DNA of 64,000 nt from Thalassomonas sp. RHCl1 (GTDB taxonomy: Bacteria; Pseudomonadota; Gammaproteobacteria; Enterobacterales; Alteromonadaceae). Positions 43,297-52,412 of this stretch are shown here, one piece after another; the stretch's first letter is position 1, and every line of letters begins with the position of its first letter. The translations under genes were made by a program, and so were the position numbers. Below the pieces are notes generated by a model. The model did not search any database, was not told the DNA's origin, and saw only the letters and a program-made list of their open reading frames with translations. The stretch is from the NCBI RefSeq assembly GCF_947387555.1, contig NZ_CANDNZ010000009.1:124001-188000 (forward strand), in the 5' to 3' direction.

Positions 43297-44499
43297 ATGA
43301 CCCCTCAGACCACAAACAGCAATCAGCTGGTATTTTTGTTGGTATTACTGGTTTTGTTCAGTCCGCTGGCCATTGATATTTATTTACCGGCACTGCCGGT
43401 GATCGCCGGGCAGTTTGCTGTGGATATTACCTCAGTGCAAGATACCGTGACCTGGTTTATGGTCACCTTGGGACTGGGACAGTTACTGGCGGGTCCCCTG
43501 GCGGACAGGTTTGGCCGCCGGCCCGTGGCCCTTGGCGGGGTGATGATTTACGGCCTGTGCTCATTGCTGGCTTACGTATCGCAGAGCATAGATATGTTGC
43601 TGGCAGCACGTTTATTGCAGGGCTTTGGCGCCTGTGCCACTTCGGTGGCGGCCTTTGCTTCGGTGCGGGATTGCTTCGGGGCAGCGCGCAGCGGCCGGAT
43701 GATCAGTTATTTAAATGGCGCTATTTGTTTTATTCCGGCGATGGCGCCGATACTGGGCAGCTGGTTGACCGCCGAATTTGGCTGGCGCAGCAACTTTAGT
43801 TTTATGGCGGGTTTTGCTGTCATCGGTTGGGGCATAGTGATGTTGCTTTATAAAGAAACCCGGCCGGAACATACCAATGTTGACGGACGCATGTTAAGCC
43901 TGAGCCGTTATTGGTCGGTGTTGGCGGAGCCGAAGTTTCTCTATCATGCCATCTTATGTATGCTGTCCATGGCGGTGATCCTCGCTTATGTCACTTCTGC
44001 CCCCGCCTGGTTAATGACGGGCCTGGGACTGGATATGTCACAATTTACTTTCTGGTTTGGCATTAATGCGGTGTTAAATATTATTGCCTGCTTCCTGGCC
44101 CCGAAAATGATGGATAAATTGGGTACGCGCAAGACCTTAACCACAGGTTTGCTGGTGATCATCGGCTCAGGTTTGTTGATGCTGGCGTTACGTCCCTTTG
44201 CCAGTCCCTGGGCCTATATGTTGCCGGTCTTTTGCTCTTCTATCGGTTATGCCTGCGTACTTGGCTCTGCCGCCGGGCGGGCGCTGGCGCCTTTTGGCGA
44301 TCGGGCGGGTACGGCTGCGGCATTACTCGGCTTATTCCAGATGTCGGGAGCCGGAGTTATGGTGAGCTTAACGCAAAGAGTCGGCCTGAGCGCCCCTATG
44401 TTGCTGGCGATGCAAATGTTGCTGCTGCTCCCGGGACTGATGATCCTCTGGTCGAAATATGGCCGCCGCTGGCATCAGGCCGATATCATCGCCGATTAA
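43297..44499 (+). CDS. Bcr/CflA family MFS multidrug exporter
   Basis: This 400-aa protein has 12 predicted membrane segments. The Bcr/CflA signature DIYLPALPVIAGQF is near the start and the MFS motif A GPLADRFGRRPVAL lies between segments 2 and 3. Members export bicyclomycin, chloramphenicol and related compounds by proton antiport. Its stop overlaps the convergent AraC-type gene by four bases, so the AraC protein is a neighbour but not in the same operon. Drug specificity is unknown. Confidence 0.92.
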   Translation: MTPQTTNSNQLVFLLVLLVLFSPLAIDIYLPALPVIAGQFAVDITSVQDTVTWFMVTLGLGQLLAGPLADRFGRRPVALGGVMIYGLCSLLAYVSQSIDMLLAARLLQGFGACATSVAAFASVRDCFGAARSGRMISYLNGAICFIPAMAPILGSWLTAEFGWRSNFSFMAGFAVIGWGIVMLLYKETRPEHTNVDGRMLSLSRYWSVLAEPKFLYHAILCMLSMAVILAYVTSAPAWLMTGLGLDMSQFTFWFGINAVLNIIACFLAPKMMDKLGTRKTLTTGLLVIIGSGLLMLALRPFASPWAYMLPVFCSSIGYACVLGSAAGRALAPFGDRAGTAAALLGLFQMSGAGVMVSLTQRVGLSAPMLLAMQMLLLLPGLMILWSKYGRRWHQADIIAD

Positions 44500-45299
44500 G
44501 CCCCGAGATATTTTTTCGGGCTGATGCCAAAGTGTTTTTTAAACATATGGATAAAGGCAGAAGGGGAGTCGTAGCCAAGGTTTAAGGCGATATTGGTGAT
44601 GCTCTCCCCCCCGGCCAGCGCTGTGATTGCCAGCTGTAAATTCAATTTTTGCCGCCATTGGCTGTAGGTCATGCCGGTTTCTTTTTTAAATAACCTGCTC
44701 AGGGTGCGCGCCGAAGCGCCGACCAGGTTTCCCCATTGCTCCAGGCTATTGCCATTGCCGGGATTTTGCTGCAGTTCCCGGGTTATTGCCATCAGGCGTA
44801 AATCCCTGGGGTAGGGCAGGTTAAGGGTTACCTGTTCGGCAATGGCCAGCTGATCGACGATAAGGCGTAATAACCGCCCATCGGGGCTGCGCCAGGCATA
44901 ATCCGGGGGGATATTGCTCGCCTCACAAATCAGGGCTTTTAAAAAGCTTGATACCGCCAGCAGAGATGAACTTGGCGGCAAGCAGGCCAGTAATTCAAGA
45001 TCGACATAAAAGCTGGTCAGGGTGACCCGGGTCAGGGCGATCACCTGATGTTCTATTTGTGGCGGCACCCAAACCCCTTGCTCCGGCGGTACTATATAGC
45101 GCTCGTTGCCGATATTGACCGCCAGCACGCCTTTACTGGCATAAATAAATTGCCCCCACAGGTGCTGATGCCGCTCGATAGCACAATTGACGGCAATTTG
45201 CCGGTTGACCACAGTCACCGGCTTTTCCAGCGCTTGCCGTGACTGTGATGATGGTGCTATCTGGCGTAATTTTGTCATATTGTCGATATAAGTTTGCAA
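44496..45299 (-). CDS. AraC family transcriptional regulator
   Basis: The protein has a cupin-like sensor region (about 30-130, including GNERYIVPPEQGVWVPP). A double helix-turn-helix AraC domain follows at the C-terminus (LSRLFKKETGMTYSQWRQKL, then ITNIALNLGYDSPSAFIHMF). This is the AraC subtype often paired with transporters. The start at 45299 is a TTG; an ATG at 45278 is also possible. It may control the convergent exporter or the divergently transcribed TauE-like gene, whose promoter region it faces. Confidence 0.9.
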   Translation of the reverse strand: MQTYIDNMTKLRQIAPSSQSRQALEKPVTVVNRQIAVNCAIERHQHLWGQFIYASKGVLAVNIGNERYIVPPEQGVWVPPQIEHQVIALTRVTLTSFYVDLELLACLPPSSSLLAVSSFLKALICEASNIPPDYAWRSPDGRLLRLIVDQLAIAEQVTLNLPYPRDLRLMAITRELQQNPGNGNSLEQWGNLVGASARTLSRLFKKETGMTYSQWRQKLNLQLAITALAGGESITNIALNLGYDSPSAFIHMFKKHFGISPKKYLGA

Positions 45300-45376
45300 A
45301 TAATCGATATTATGCCATTGGCGCTTTCGGATATCATGGTCAAATGCATTTTTAAGGAATAAGTAAGGAGTTGGTT

Positions 45377-46222
45377 GTGAACCCGGAGTTTATCTTGCAG
45401 TTGGTGTTATTGGGTTGTGTGGTTGGTTTTATGGCGGGTTTGCTCGGTATCGGTGGCGGCGGCATCATGGTGCCGGTACTCACGGGGTTATTCCTGGCTC
45501 AGGGAGTGATGATCGAGCAGGTGGTACACCTGGCGCTGGGCACGTCGATGGCCTCGATCATTATGACTTCATTATCGAGCTCGTTGGCACATCATAAGCA
45601 CAGAAATATTAACTGGTTTGTGGTCAAAGGATTCTCTCCCGGGGTGGTGTTGGGGGCCTTTATCATGACTTTTATTGCCGCCAAGCTTAGTGCCATTTAT
45701 CTGGTGACAATATTTTCTCTCTTTATGGCGTATGTTGCGGTGCAAATGTTTCTGAATAAAAAGCCCAGGCCCTCGCGCACTATGCCGTCAAATAAAGGGC
45801 TCTTTTTCGCGGGGTCAGGTATTGGCGGGGTTTCTTCCCTGGTGTCTATCGGTGGCGGCTCCCTGACGGTACCTTATCTGCTGTGGCATAATATCGATAT
45901 TAAAAGGGCGATAGCGACTTCGGCAGCCATAGGTTTGCCTATTTCTATCGCCGGCAGCTTAGGTTACCTGGCCAATGGTTATCTTTTGCAGGTAGAAATG
46001 GCGCAATCGGCGATACCGCATGCCGGTCTTGAATATCGTTTAGGTTTTATTTATATGCCCGCCGTGCTGCTGATCTCCGTCTGCAGCTTTTTTACCGCGC
46101 CATTGGGGGCTAAATTAGTGCACCGTTTGCCGGTTGCCTTATTAAAGAAAATTTTTGCCCTGTTGCTGTTTTTTTTAAGTGTTAAAATGTTCTACACCTT
46201 GTGGAGCGGTTTATCATTTTAA
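45377..46222 (+). CDS. TauE/SafE family sulfite/anion exporter
   Basis: This 281-aa protein has about eight membrane segments and two internal repeats starting GFMAGLLGIGGGGIMVPVL and GSGIGGVSSLVSIGGGSLTV, typical of TauE/SafE (DUF81). The family exports sulfite, sulfoacetate or related organosulfur anions. The GTG at 45377 is supported by AAGGAG six bases upstream. It is divergent from the AraC regulator, a plausible control arrangement. Confidence 0.9.
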   Translation: MNPEFILQLVLLGCVVGFMAGLLGIGGGGIMVPVLTGLFLAQGVMIEQVVHLALGTSMASIIMTSLSSSLAHHKHRNINWFVVKGFSPGVVLGAFIMTFIAAKLSAIYLVTIFSLFMAYVAVQMFLNKKPRPSRTMPSNKGLFFAGSGIGGVSSLVSIGGGSLTVPYLLWHNIDIKRAIATSAAIGLPISIAGSLGYLANGYLLQVEMAQSAIPHAGLEYRLGFIYMPAVLLISVCSFFTAPLGAKLVHRLPVALLKKIFALLLFFLSVKMFYTLWSGLSF

Positions 46223-46570
46223 TCGCTTTGCCACCGGGAAATGTGAATGCCGTGAGAAAAAGCAGGCGATGTAAACCTGTTTTTTCTTTAGCTGAGCATT
46301 TATTTAATCGTAAAAAATACAAAAGATTAGCGCATTGTTACTGCCAATAATCTATAAATTGAACTAAACTTTAACAACAAGGCGTTGAAACTTTCGCTGC
46401 TGCCTCTTCTGCAATTAAGATACTGTTGCCATTGTCATTTATTTACCGGCAACCTATGTCGCAACGACATCAATAAACTCGATTTTTTATTCAGATCAGC
46501 TGTTCTGTTTACGGCAGTTGCAGAGGTTTCAACATTCCCCCTTTTCCGCCATAAGGAGCATAAATAACGA
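46223..46570. other. 348-bp intergenic region
   Basis: The first part holds a probable weak terminator: CAGG (46263-46266) with CCTG (46276-46279), flanked by A-run and six T residues (46280-46285). The rest is A/T-rich and includes AAGGAG at 46552-46557 ahead of the next gene. A 60-codon frame at 46385-46567 lacks a ribosome binding site and is not supported. Confidence 0.4.
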
Positions 46571-48016
46571 GTGAATAAAGTCCAGCTTAGCCAAGATGAA
46601 AACTTGTCATTTAAAATCAGCCACCAACTTCTGCCACAGGATAATCAGCGACTTGATCTCTATTTTTCCATTCCGGTAGAGATGGGGATCAGCCCCAGTA
46701 CGTTAGAAGAAGAGAGCTACTTTCACAGCAGCATCAAAAGCCATTGCGCCTACTATTCCCATCAGCTCCACCTGCCGCTGGTGCGCAGCCGTTTTATCAG
46801 TCAAACCAAAGGGGAGCAAAGGGATTACCGCCTGAACCTGAATTTGTTTTCTTATCAGATCCGTATCGCCCTGGATGCCGATATCAAGCAGACCTTGAAA
46901 ATTAAGGAGCCGGAACTCTTTTACCGGCAGGCGCTGGAGCTGGCGGAGCAGTCGGCTTCGCTGCTGAAAAAATTACGCCGTTATACGCCGCCGGATAAAA
47001 AGCTCAGCTCCTACTTTGAAAATGCCGATAATTACCTGAGCTGGCATGTGGAGCAGTCTTTTTTGAAATTGCTGGCCAAAGGCCCGAGCAGCAGCGGGCA
47101 GACGGAAGCAAGAGAGCAATTGCTGGCCTTATGCCGCAGTGAAAGCAGCTACCGCAATAAAAACCAGTACAATTCGCAAATTACCTTAGATGACCCTAAC
47201 CGTATCACCAACAAAATGCGCCTGCTGCAAAGGTTGATCGAATACGGGGTGGTATTTAAAAAAGATACCCGCTCTTTGGATACCAACTTAAAGCGCCTGG
47301 TACGCGGCTCGGTGACCGCTGTGGTGATGGCGTTTGTGATGATGCTGGTATTAAATGCCCGCTCAAGTTTTGCCGAAGTCACGCTGGCCCTGGTGGCCCT
47401 GCTCGGGGTGATCTACGGTTTGCGGGAAATTTTTAAAGATGATTTAACCCAGCTGATCTGGCGTAAAATTCAGCGGGGACGACCCAAGTGGCAGCATGTC
47501 TTCACCAATAGTGTCAGTCAAAACCGTATTGCCAACGAGACCATGTGGCTTGAATACATCAATAACCGGGATTTGCCCGCGGAAGTGGACAAGTTGTTCC
47601 AGAAAAGGCGTCAGCAAAATAAGCAGGCGGCGAGATTATTGCACTTTCGCAGCGACTTTAAGGTGGTGGCCAAGGAGTTTTTACCCGGCTATGATGAAAT
47701 CAAGCAGGAGATCTTTTTTAACCTGACACCTTTTGTCCGTTTCCTGAAAAAAGGCGCCGGGCGCTTGTATTCCCTCGACGGTATTAAGGTAACCAACCAG
47801 AGTGTGGAACGCCGTTATCAGATTAACATGGTTTTGATGCAGGGAGACAAGTCCGAGTTGCACCTGCAGCGTTATAAGATCACCTTAAACCGTTCAGCGA
47901 TCATCAATATTGAAGCCCTGGGGGGGACCGAGAGCCCTGCCAAGGCTGAGACAGTGGAAAAACAGCAAACCACACAAGCGCTTGCCCCGGAAGAAAAAGA
48001 GGAAAAATCCGCCTGA
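46571..48016 (+). CDS. large hypothetical protein with a central membrane hairpin
   Basis: This 481-aa protein starts at GTG. A long cytoplasmic region (about 1-250) with Arg/Gln-rich helices is followed by two adjacent membrane segments (about 250-285: VTAVVMAFVMMLVLNARSS, then VTLALVALLGVIYGLREIF). A soluble C-terminal domain (about 290-460) follows, with an alanine/glutamate-rich tail. I recognise no family. It precedes an MlaC-like gene by 173 bp with a terminator between, so co-expression is not assured. Some Shewanella and related genomes carry a similarly arranged unknown gene, but that is recollection only. Confidence 0.7.
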   Translation: MNKVQLSQDENLSFKISHQLLPQDNQRLDLYFSIPVEMGISPSTLEEESYFHSSIKSHCAYYSHQLHLPLVRSRFISQTKGEQRDYRLNLNLFSYQIRIALDADIKQTLKIKEPELFYRQALELAEQSASLLKKLRRYTPPDKKLSSYFENADNYLSWHVEQSFLKLLAKGPSSSGQTEAREQLLALCRSESSYRNKNQYNSQITLDDPNRITNKMRLLQRLIEYGVVFKKDTRSLDTNLKRLVRGSVTAVVMAFVMMLVLNARSSFAEVTLALVALLGVIYGLREIFKDDLTQLIWRKIQRGRPKWQHVFTNSVSQNRIANETMWLEYINNRDLPAEVDKLFQKRRQQNKQAARLLHFRSDFKVVAKEFLPGYDEIKQEIFFNLTPFVRFLKKGAGRLYSLDGIKVTNQSVERRYQINMVLMQGDKSELHLQRYKITLNRSAIINIEALGGTESPAKAETVEKQQTTQALAPEEKEEKSA

Positions 48017-48127
48017 GCTGCGTTTGGGCCGGGCGGCTTACACTTTATAACAAATGCATACAGTTCTAAACAAAGAAACACCTTATAAAACAGCTTTAAG
48101 GGATGAAAGTCACTAAGATAAAATGAT

Positions 48128-48160
48128 TGAAGTCAGGCGTTGGCACGGACTTCATTTTTT
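48128..48160 (+). terminator. intrinsic terminator before the mlaC-like gene
   Basis: TGAAGTC (48128-48134) and GACTTCA (48148-48154) form a stem with a 13-base loop, followed by six T residues (48155-48160). It would end the transcript of the unknown membrane-protein gene. Confidence 0.65.
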
Positions 48161-48189
48161 GGCTTATATCATCAGGGAAATAATGGCTT

Positions 48190-48792
48190 ATGTTCAGGTT
48201 TATCAAGGTTTTTTTGTTTATCAGTTGTTTAACTGGCGCCAGCAGTGTGCTGGCCGGTGAAAACTCCCCTTATCAAGTGATTGCCAATGCGGGTAACAAT
48301 CTCTTTGCCCGCATCGCCAGCGAACAACAAGCCCTGAAAAGCCGGCCTGAGCTGATGGTCAATATCGTTGATCAGGAGTTGATGCCTTATGTTGATCATC
48401 GCTATGCCGCTTTTAAGATTTTGGGGAAAAACTTAAGAACCATGACGAAAGCCCAAAGAGAAGCTTTTGTTTTAGCTATGAAAAACCACTTGAGCCAGAG
48501 TTATGTTCAGGTGTTGTCTAAATACACAGATCAGCAGGTGACTTTCCAGCAGCAGGAGCAGGCTAATAACCGTAAAATAGTCTCGGTTAAGTCGGTGATC
48601 AGCCAGACGGGCAAACCGGATATCGAAATGGACTTTCGCCTGCGTAAAAATAAAAACTCCCACCGCTGGCTGACCTTTGATATTGTCGTCGAGGGCATCA
48701 GTTTACTCGATGCCAAACAGGCAGAGATCAGTGCTAAAATTCGCGCTAACGGCATAGACCAGGTGATTGCCGAATTGGCGAGAGAGGTCTGA
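48190..48792 (+). CDS. MlaC/Ttg2D-like periplasmic phospholipid-binding protein, orphan
   Basis: This 200-aa protein has a signal peptide (about 1-22) and the MlaC fold, recognisable from DQELMPYVDHRYAAFKILG, MTKAQREAFVLAMKNHLSQSYV and the closing FDIVVEGISLLDAKQAEI. MlaC shuttles phospholipids between the outer-membrane MlaA complex and the inner-membrane MlaFEDB transporter. The usual mlaFEDB genes are not adjacent, so this is an extra, stand-alone copy. It is followed by a GGDEF gene on the same strand. Confidence 0.85.
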   Translation: MFRFIKVFLFISCLTGASSVLAGENSPYQVIANAGNNLFARIASEQQALKSRPELMVNIVDQELMPYVDHRYAAFKILGKNLRTMTKAQREAFVLAMKNHLSQSYVQVLSKYTDQQVTFQQQEQANNRKIVSVKSVISQTGKPDIEMDFRLRKNKNSHRWLTFDIVVEGISLLDAKQAEISAKIRANGIDQVIAELAREV

Positions 48793-48891
48793 GCTTAACT
48801 CTTTGTGCAGACATGGATTTGTATCCGCTGGACTTTGACGGCTAAGGCTTTTATGCTTTGATAATTCCTCTTGCTGTAGATTTTGGAATTT

Positions 48892-50112
48892 ATGCCGCAA
48901 AATACGAAAACCAACCGTTATATCTTTCTTATCGCCTTTGCCATTGCCGCTTTAATCCTGGTGAATGGCGGCTTTGCTTACTGGCAAATGCATAAAATTA
49001 AAACCGAATTTGAAGATGTCGCCAATAAGGATCTGCCGCTGGTGACTCAGCTGTTGCCGCTTATCGACCGGCAATTTGAGCAGACGCTGTTGATTGAGAA
49101 ACTGCATCAGCAAAGCGATGGTCACCAGGGGGTGGTGATCCGGACCCTGGAAGACAGTTTTATCCGTACCGGTAAAAAATTTGATAGTGCGCTGGCGACA
49201 TTAAAGGAATTTATTATTCCGCTGATGTCACTGGGGCAGCCGGAAACGCGGGCGGAGATGGTGCGGGTGAACCTGCTGTTGGATCAAATCGGCAAGGAAC
49301 ATCAGCAATACCATGATCAGGTGATCGCCATGATAGAGACGATAAAAAGCGGCGGCGGTAAAATACCCGAGCAAGTGATCAGGATCTTAAACGAAGAAGA
49401 AAAAGAGCTGCGCCTGGAGTTAACCAGCTTACGCGATGAAGTGCAGCGTTTTACCCAGCAATCGGTAATTGCCGTGGATAAACATGAAAGCTGGGTGATA
49501 CAGGGAGTGGTGCTTTTTACCCTGTTTGTATATTCCCTGGGGACCATCATGCTGTTTATGATGTACCAGGTGATGCAACACAGAAAAAAGGCGATAGCAG
49601 AGCTGGCTTATTTTGCCACCCATGATCCCCTGACAAAACTGATCAACCGCCGTTATTTCTTTGAACGCCTGACCGAAGCGATCAATGCAGCCAAACGCCA
49701 TAATCATCCTTTGAGCATTTGTGTCTGCGATCTGGATCACTTTAAACAAATCAACGATACCCTGGGGCATCAGGCGGGGGATAAGGTACTGGCAAGTTTT
49801 GGTGAGATTTTAACCCAGGTGAAACGTCCGGAGGACATCGCCGGGCGTTTTGGCGGCGATGAATTTGTTTTGTGTTTCCCCAATACTCACGGCAAGGATA
49901 TCGTCAATATGGTGGAACGTATCCGGGCAACCATGGCGGAAAAAGAATTTAAGCTACCTAATAACAAACGTTTCTCGGTGACGGCCACCTTTGGTATTGC
50001 CGAAATGGATTTGAACAACCAGTGCCAGGAATCGATATTTGAAGCGGCGGACAATGCCTTGTACCAGGCCAAGGAAAAAGGCCGTAATGCCGTGGTGTTA
50101 TACCAGGACTAA
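48892..50112 (+). CDS. membrane-bound GGDEF diguanylate cyclase
   Basis: This 406-aa protein has a membrane segment (about 9-27), a periplasmic helical domain resembling four-helix sensor modules (about 30-200) and a second membrane segment (about 205-228). A cytoplasmic GGDEF domain (about 240-406) follows. The active site is intact (GRFGGDEFVLCFPNTHG) and RPED upstream fits the inhibitory site. The ATG at 48892 follows a TTG at 48883; the latter adds three residues. A terminator-like hairpin follows at 50133. Confidence 0.9.
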   Translation: MPQNTKTNRYIFLIAFAIAALILVNGGFAYWQMHKIKTEFEDVANKDLPLVTQLLPLIDRQFEQTLLIEKLHQQSDGHQGVVIRTLEDSFIRTGKKFDSALATLKEFIIPLMSLGQPETRAEMVRVNLLLDQIGKEHQQYHDQVIAMIETIKSGGGKIPEQVIRILNEEEKELRLELTSLRDEVQRFTQQSVIAVDKHESWVIQGVVLFTLFVYSLGTIMLFMMYQVMQHRKKAIAELAYFATHDPLTKLINRRYFFERLTEAINAAKRHNHPLSICVCDLDHFKQINDTLGHQAGDKVLASFGEILTQVKRPEDIAGRFGGDEFVLCFPNTHGKDIVNMVERIRATMAEKEFKLPNNKRFSVTATFGIAEMDLNNQCQESIFEAADNALYQAKEKGRNAVVLYQD

Positions 50113-50132
50113 CCTGACTTTCTCCTTGTTTT

Positions 50133-50160
50133 AGCCCGCCTTTTGGCTTGAGGCGGGCTT
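50133..50160 (+). terminator. hairpin after the GGDEF gene
   Basis: AGCCCGCC (50133-50140) pairs with GGCGGGCT (50152-50159) in an 8-bp stem. It follows the stop by 20 bp; the T-tract is short. Confidence 0.6.
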
Positions 50161-50224
50161 AGTCCCTAGATAGCGGCTCCCAAGCGAGTAATCGCGTAAA
50201 GGCAATATTTGCCGCTTGTCTTTG

Positions 50225-50258
50225 CTACATTTTATGTAGTAAGCTACAGAAAATGTAG
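50225..50258. promoter_or_regulatory. paired 15-bp palindromic operators upstream of the HxlR gene
   Basis: Two near-identical palindromes CTACATTTTATGTAG (50225-50239) and CTACAGAAAATGTAG (50244-50258) lie 84-117 bp upstream of the HxlR start. Their centres are 19 bp apart, and an outer repeat (TGCTACATTTT/AAAATGTAGCA) also links them. HxlR-type regulators bind inverted repeats near their own promoters, so autoregulation is likely. Confidence 0.6.
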
Positions 50259-50341
50259 CAATAGTGTATGTCCGTACTTGTCTGTTTGTCAGGCAAAGCT
50301 AACTTGCTTTAACAGCTGCCGGCCATATAAGGAAAGTAATC

Positions 50342-50710
50342 ATGTCTTTACCACTTCCCGGTGTGCCGGTGCGGGGCTCTAAAACAGGCAAACCTATTAT
50401 GGCGCTGCTGGATTTATTGGGGCGTAACTGGACCTTGGGAATTTTCTGGAATCTCAGCCAGAACCCTTGCACCTTCCGTGAATTACAAAACCGCTGTGAA
50501 AATATCTCCCCGACCCTGCTTAACAACCGCTTAAAAGAATTGCAGGCCACCATGTTTGTACAAAAGCAGGCAGGCGGTTATGCCCTGACCGAACTGGGGG
50601 AGGAATTATTCAACCATATAAAACCTTTGGGGGGCTTTAGTGCCTTATGGCAGCAACAGCTTGCCGACAAGCAGCAAAACAGGAGCGAACAAGCTGATCA
50701 TGAAGACTGA
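50342..50710 (+). CDS. HxlR family winged-helix transcriptional regulator
   Basis: This 122-aa protein has the HxlR winged helix: GKPIMALLDLLGRNWTLGIF, CTFRELQNRCENISPTLLNN and RLKELQ followed by a wing. The conserved N-terminal Cys of redox-sensing HxlR proteins (YodB/HypR type) is not in the usual place; a Cys lies later at about residue 44. AAGGAAAG precedes the ATG. It is followed 30 bp later by nudC, so the two are probably cotranscribed. Paired palindromes upstream suggest autoregulation. Confidence 0.88.
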   Translation: MSLPLPGVPVRGSKTGKPIMALLDLLGRNWTLGIFWNLSQNPCTFRELQNRCENISPTLLNNRLKELQATMFVQKQAGGYALTELGEELFNHIKPLGGFSALWQQQLADKQQNRSEQADHED

Positions 50711-50740
50711 TAGATTAACCGTATTAACAAGGAGAGCACC

Positions 50741-51694
50741 TTGAATAGCCCAGCATTAACCTTTTCACAAATGTCGTTAAACCGGGCGTCTTCCGCCCGA
50801 AAAAGCAACGGCTGGCTGCTTGAGCAGCAAAATAAAGCGGATACGGTTTTTTTACCGGTATGGCGTTCTTTATGCCTGTTTGAACAAGATAAACTGGCCG
50901 AGTTTACCCGGGAGCTGGCGATCACCGGGCAACTGATTGCACAGGCAAGTAACTGTTATTTTTTAGGTTTGGACGGTGAGCACGCGGTTTTTGTGCTTGA
51001 TTTATCTGATTTGTCCCAAGAGCGGCTCGATAGTTTGCTGTCGGATAAATATCAGGCAAGAGACTTTCGCAGTGCTTTGCCGCTGATCACGGCGAAGCAG
51101 GCCCCTATTTTGGCCTATGGCCGGGCGCTTAATCATTGGCACAGGCAATGTCAGCACTGCGGTTATTGCGGCGAGAAAACCCTTTCCCTTGATGGCGGTC
51201 ACAGGCGAAAGTGCCAAAGTGAGTCTTGCGGGAAAGAGCACTTTCCCCGTACCGACCCTGTGGTGATCATGTTGGTTGAATATCAGGCCCCCGGGGAAAA
51301 AGCCAAATGTTTACTGGCGCAGCATCATAATATTCCCGCCAAAGTGGTTTCTACTCTGGCTGGTTTTGTCGATCCGGGGGAATCCCTGGAGGAAGCCGTG
51401 TCCAGGGAAGTTTTCGAAGAGGCCGGGGTCGTTGTGGAGCAGGTAACTTATATGGCTTCTCAGCCCTGGCCGTTCCCGAATTCATTAATGATAGGTTTTT
51501 TTGCCCGGGCAACCAGTGATGAAATTAATATCGATAATGATGAAATTGCCGATGCCCGCTGGTTTAGCGCCGAACAGGTCAGCACTTTTGATAATTGGGG
51601 GGATGAAGGGGATAACTATCAGTTGCCGAGAAAAGAGTCGATTGCCCGATATTTGATTGACAGCTGGCTCGAGAAACAGGCAGAAAAACAATAA
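50741..51694 (+). CDS. nudC: NAD(+) diphosphatase / RNA decapping hydrolase
   Basis: This 317-aa protein starts at a TTG with AAGGAG six bases upstream. It has the NudC arrangement: N-terminal domain, a four-Cys zinc ribbon (CQHCGYCGEK, then CQSESCGKEHFPR), the Nudix box (GFVDPGESLEEAVSREVFEE) and the family marker SQPWPFPNSLM. NudC hydrolyses NAD(H) to NMN and AMP and removes NAD caps from RNA. The HxlR gene upstream may link NAD turnover to that regulator. Confidence 0.93.
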   Translation: MNSPALTFSQMSLNRASSARKSNGWLLEQQNKADTVFLPVWRSLCLFEQDKLAEFTRELAITGQLIAQASNCYFLGLDGEHAVFVLDLSDLSQERLDSLLSDKYQARDFRSALPLITAKQAPILAYGRALNHWHRQCQHCGYCGEKTLSLDGGHRRKCQSESCGKEHFPRTDPVVIMLVEYQAPGEKAKCLLAQHHNIPAKVVSTLAGFVDPGESLEEAVSREVFEEAGVVVEQVTYMASQPWPFPNSLMIGFFARATSDEINIDNDEIADARWFSAEQVSTFDNWGDEGDNYQLPRKESIARYLIDSWLEKQAEKQ

Positions 51695-51953
51695 ACACAA
51701 TAGCAGTGTAAAAACCAGACAAATAAAGGCCTGGAGAGGGGAAAAATCAGCCAAAAAATAATAAAAAAATTAATTGGCTATTCCCCTTTAATATTTATTT
51801 GATTAATATCAAGAAAAGCTATTTTTAGCTTTGTCACCGTCCATCCGAAGGAGTATGTTTACCTTAAAGAAGAGAAAAAATTGAAAATAAAACTTGTGTT
51901 TTATGACAATTGCCCCAAGTGTTAAAAGTGAAGTAACTAAAAAAGGAATACCT

Positions 51954-52310
51954 ATGAAAATAAATCTTTCTGGTCACCATGTCGATGTTACTAGTTCGAT
52001 CAAAGAGCATATCGAAGAAAAGTTCTCCAAGATAGCAAATCATTTTCCAACACTTATTTCGCTTGATGTCATCCTTTCCAAGGAGCATGGCAAGCATCAG
52101 GCTGAACTGCGAACGACCTATGAAGGAGGAAGGATCTCTGCCACAGGCACCGACGATATCATGTATCCGGCAATAGCCCTTGCCGCCAAAAAACTTGATG
52201 CCGCACTGAAGCATCGTAAAGGCCAGTTAAAGGCCAATCTTCATGCCAAGCCGGGGATGACAACACCTGAAATTGCGCATGAGAGAGTACAGGAAATGGA
52301 ATTGTCCTAA
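51954..52310 (+). CDS. hpf: ribosome hibernation promoting factor (short HPF)
   Basis: This 118-aa protein starts MKINLSGHHVDVTSSIKEHI with AGGA six bases upstream; a frame extension to 51894 has no such signal. It is the short S30AE-domain form, with KFSKIANHFPTLISLDVIL and YPAIALAAKKLDAALKHRK. HPF binds the 30S decoding site and promotes 100S ribosome dimers in stationary phase. Here it is not next to rpoN/ptsN as in Enterobacteria. A clear terminator follows. Confidence 0.94.
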   Translation: MKINLSGHHVDVTSSIKEHIEEKFSKIANHFPTLISLDVILSKEHGKHQAELRTTYEGGRISATGTDDIMYPAIALAAKKLDAALKHRKGQLKANLHAKPGMTTPEIAHERVQEMELS

Positions 52311-52330
52311 TTCTTTATTGACTGTAAGCA

Positions 52331-52351
52331 GGGGCCATTTGGCCCCTTTTT
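52331..52351 (+). terminator. intrinsic terminator of hpf
   Basis: GGGGCC (52331-52336), four loop bases and GGCCCC (52341-52346) are followed by five T residues. It is 20 bp past the hpf stop codon. Confidence 0.88.
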
Positions 52352-52412
52352 AATGTCCGGTTTTTCTTGAGGCACATTAATAGTATGGCTTTTTTTTCTT
52401 TGCCGGGGTGTA

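Noticed and set aside
46385-46567. 60-codon open frame before the unknown membrane protein
   Set aside because: TTG start with no ribosome binding site, and Cys/His-rich composition unlike a natural protein here.
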